DNA of 64,000 nt, taken from Stutzerimonas stutzeri (lineage in GTDB: Bacteria; Pseudomonadota; Gammaproteobacteria; Pseudomonadales; Pseudomonadaceae). A program made the translations under genes and the position numbers. The notes below the pieces were generated by a model, which was not told the DNA's origin, did no database searches, and was given only the letters and a program-made list of their open reading frames with translations. The stretch covers positions 1 to 64,000 of the forward strand of contig NZ_POUL01000004.1 in NCBI RefSeq assembly GCF_002890895.1. The letters run 5' to 3'. Shown piece by piece: positions 63,385-64,000 of the stretch (positions within the stretch are counted from its first letter, which is position 1; the number at the start of each line of letters is the position of its first letter).

Positions 63385-64000
63385 GCGCACCAGCTTCGCC
63401 AAGCGCTTCGAAACCTACGGAGAGGCGATCAAGCTTCCCAGCCAACCGATCCTCGAGGGTCGGTTGTTGCGTATGGTCGGGCTGACGCTGGAAGCCGAAG
63501 GCTTGCGCGCGGCTGTTGGCAGCCGCTGCCTGGTGATCAACGAGGACAGCTACCATCCGACCCAGGTCGAGGCAGAGGTCATGGGCTTTTCCGGCGGCAA
63601 ACTGTACCTGATGCCGGTGGGCAGCCTCGCTGGCATTGCACCGGGGGCCCGCGTCGTGCCGCTGGCCAACACCGGACGCCTGCCGATGGGAACCTCGATG
63701 CTTGGTCGCGTGCTGGACGGAGCCGGGCGTGCATTGGATGGAAAGGGCGGGATGAAGGCCGAAGACTGGGTGCCGATGGATGGCCCGGTGATCAACCCGC
63801 TCAAACGTCACCCCATCAGCGACCCGCTGGACGTGGGGATCCGCAGCATCAATGGCCTGCTCACCGTGGGCCGTGGCCAGCGTCTTGGCCTTTTTGCCGG
63901 CACCGGTGTCGGTAAGTCGGTCCTGCTGGGCATGATGACGCGCTTTACCGAGGCCGACATCATCGTTGTCGGGCTTATCGGCGAGCGTGGTCGGGAAGTG
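63374..64000 (+). CDS. fliI: Flagellum-specific ATPase FliI, N-terminal part (cut by right edge)
   Basis: The first 209 codons of the type III export ATPase of the flagellum. It begins MRLERTSFAKRFETYGEAIK and includes the F1-ATPase-like beta-barrel. The Walker A loop is AGTGVGKSVLLGMM (near 175), followed by IIVVGLIGERGREV at the edge. The catalytic Glu and C-terminal domain lie outside the window. The ATG lies within the end of fliH, so the genes are coupled. Confidence 0.95.
   Translation, partial: MRLERTSFAKRFETYGEAIKLPSQPILEGRLLRMVGLTLEAEGLRAAVGSRCLVINEDSYHPTQVEAEVMGFSGGKLYLMPVGSLAGIAPGARVVPLANTGRLPMGTSMLGRVLDGAGRALDGKGGMKAEDWVPMDGPVINPLKRHPISDPLDVGIRSINGLLTVGRGQRLGLFAGTGVGKSVLLGMMTRFTEADIIVVGLIGERGREV

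Overview
The window looks like a chromosomal segment of a Pseudomonas-like gammaproteobacterium, most likely the Pseudomonas stutzeri (Stutzerimonas) group. The basis is the high G+C coding style, the cysM-rlmD-relA-mazG gene order known from Pseudomonas, Pseudomonas-type REP sequences (core TGTAGGAGCNAGCTTGCTNG), a perfect sigma-54 promoter before fliE, and protein families typical of pseudomonads. Species is an inference; no rRNA, tRNA, CRISPR array, prophage or intact insertion sequence was seen.

Layout. 1-7240: end of a gamma-glutamyltransferase lipoprotein gene, then cysM, rlmD, relA, mazG and a DUF2058 gene. This housekeeping block is interrupted by dispersed palindromic repeats. 7241-10141: a tiny proline-rich protein, a phosphoribosyltransferase/erythromycin-esterase-like pair and a small hypothetical gene. 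10147-16779: the four-gene ligase-associated DNA repair set (exonuclease, ATP-dependent ligase, Lhr-like helicase, PdeM phosphoesterase), with REP sequences in its gaps. 16938-18283: two small hypothetical genes. 18594-25271: a periplasmic GH3 beta-glucosidase, then opgG-opgH for osmoregulated periplasmic glucans. 25320-32202: a copper-resistance locus. Six leftward genes (CopZ-like chaperone, DUF411 protein, CopA, Met/His-rich protein, CopB, His-tailed cytochrome c) are divergent from copRS, and a CueR/MerR-type promoter lies between them. 32384-39967: miscellaneous envelope genes (TrhA/hemolysin III, DUF4197, TerB-like, CSLREA lipoprotein, PlsB, YqhA). 40152-44071: a GldA/F/G-like ABC operon and a cold-shock protein. 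44291-47957: etfD divergent from etfB-etfA around a PsrA-like operator. 48085-55898: solute-binding protein, DUF4398 and OmpA lipoproteins, a MocR-type regulator, a CHASE4-PAS-GGDEF-EAL protein, DUF2897 and pyrF. 55947-59136: a CurA-like oxidoreductase, an SDR and a BenE-type transporter. 59439-64000: fliE-fliF-fliG-fliH-fliI, cut by the right edge.

How parts work together. The copper locus combines cytosolic capture (CopZ-like), periplasmic oxidation and sequestration (CopA, Met/His-rich protein, DUF411), an outer-membrane component (CopB) and an unusual cytochrome c. Its regulatory region has signatures of both a cytosolic CueR-type sensor and the periplasmic CopRS sensor. The etf locus feeds electrons from acyl-CoA dehydrogenases to ubiquinone, and its operator suggests fatty-acid control. 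The flagellar block builds the MS-ring/C-ring/export ATPase.

No clearly new defence or mobile system was found. The most unusual items are a repeat family whose hairpin arms differ between copies but remain complementary, the cop regulatory region and cytochrome, the 21-bp in-frame duplication in rlmD, and several uncharacterised small proteins.
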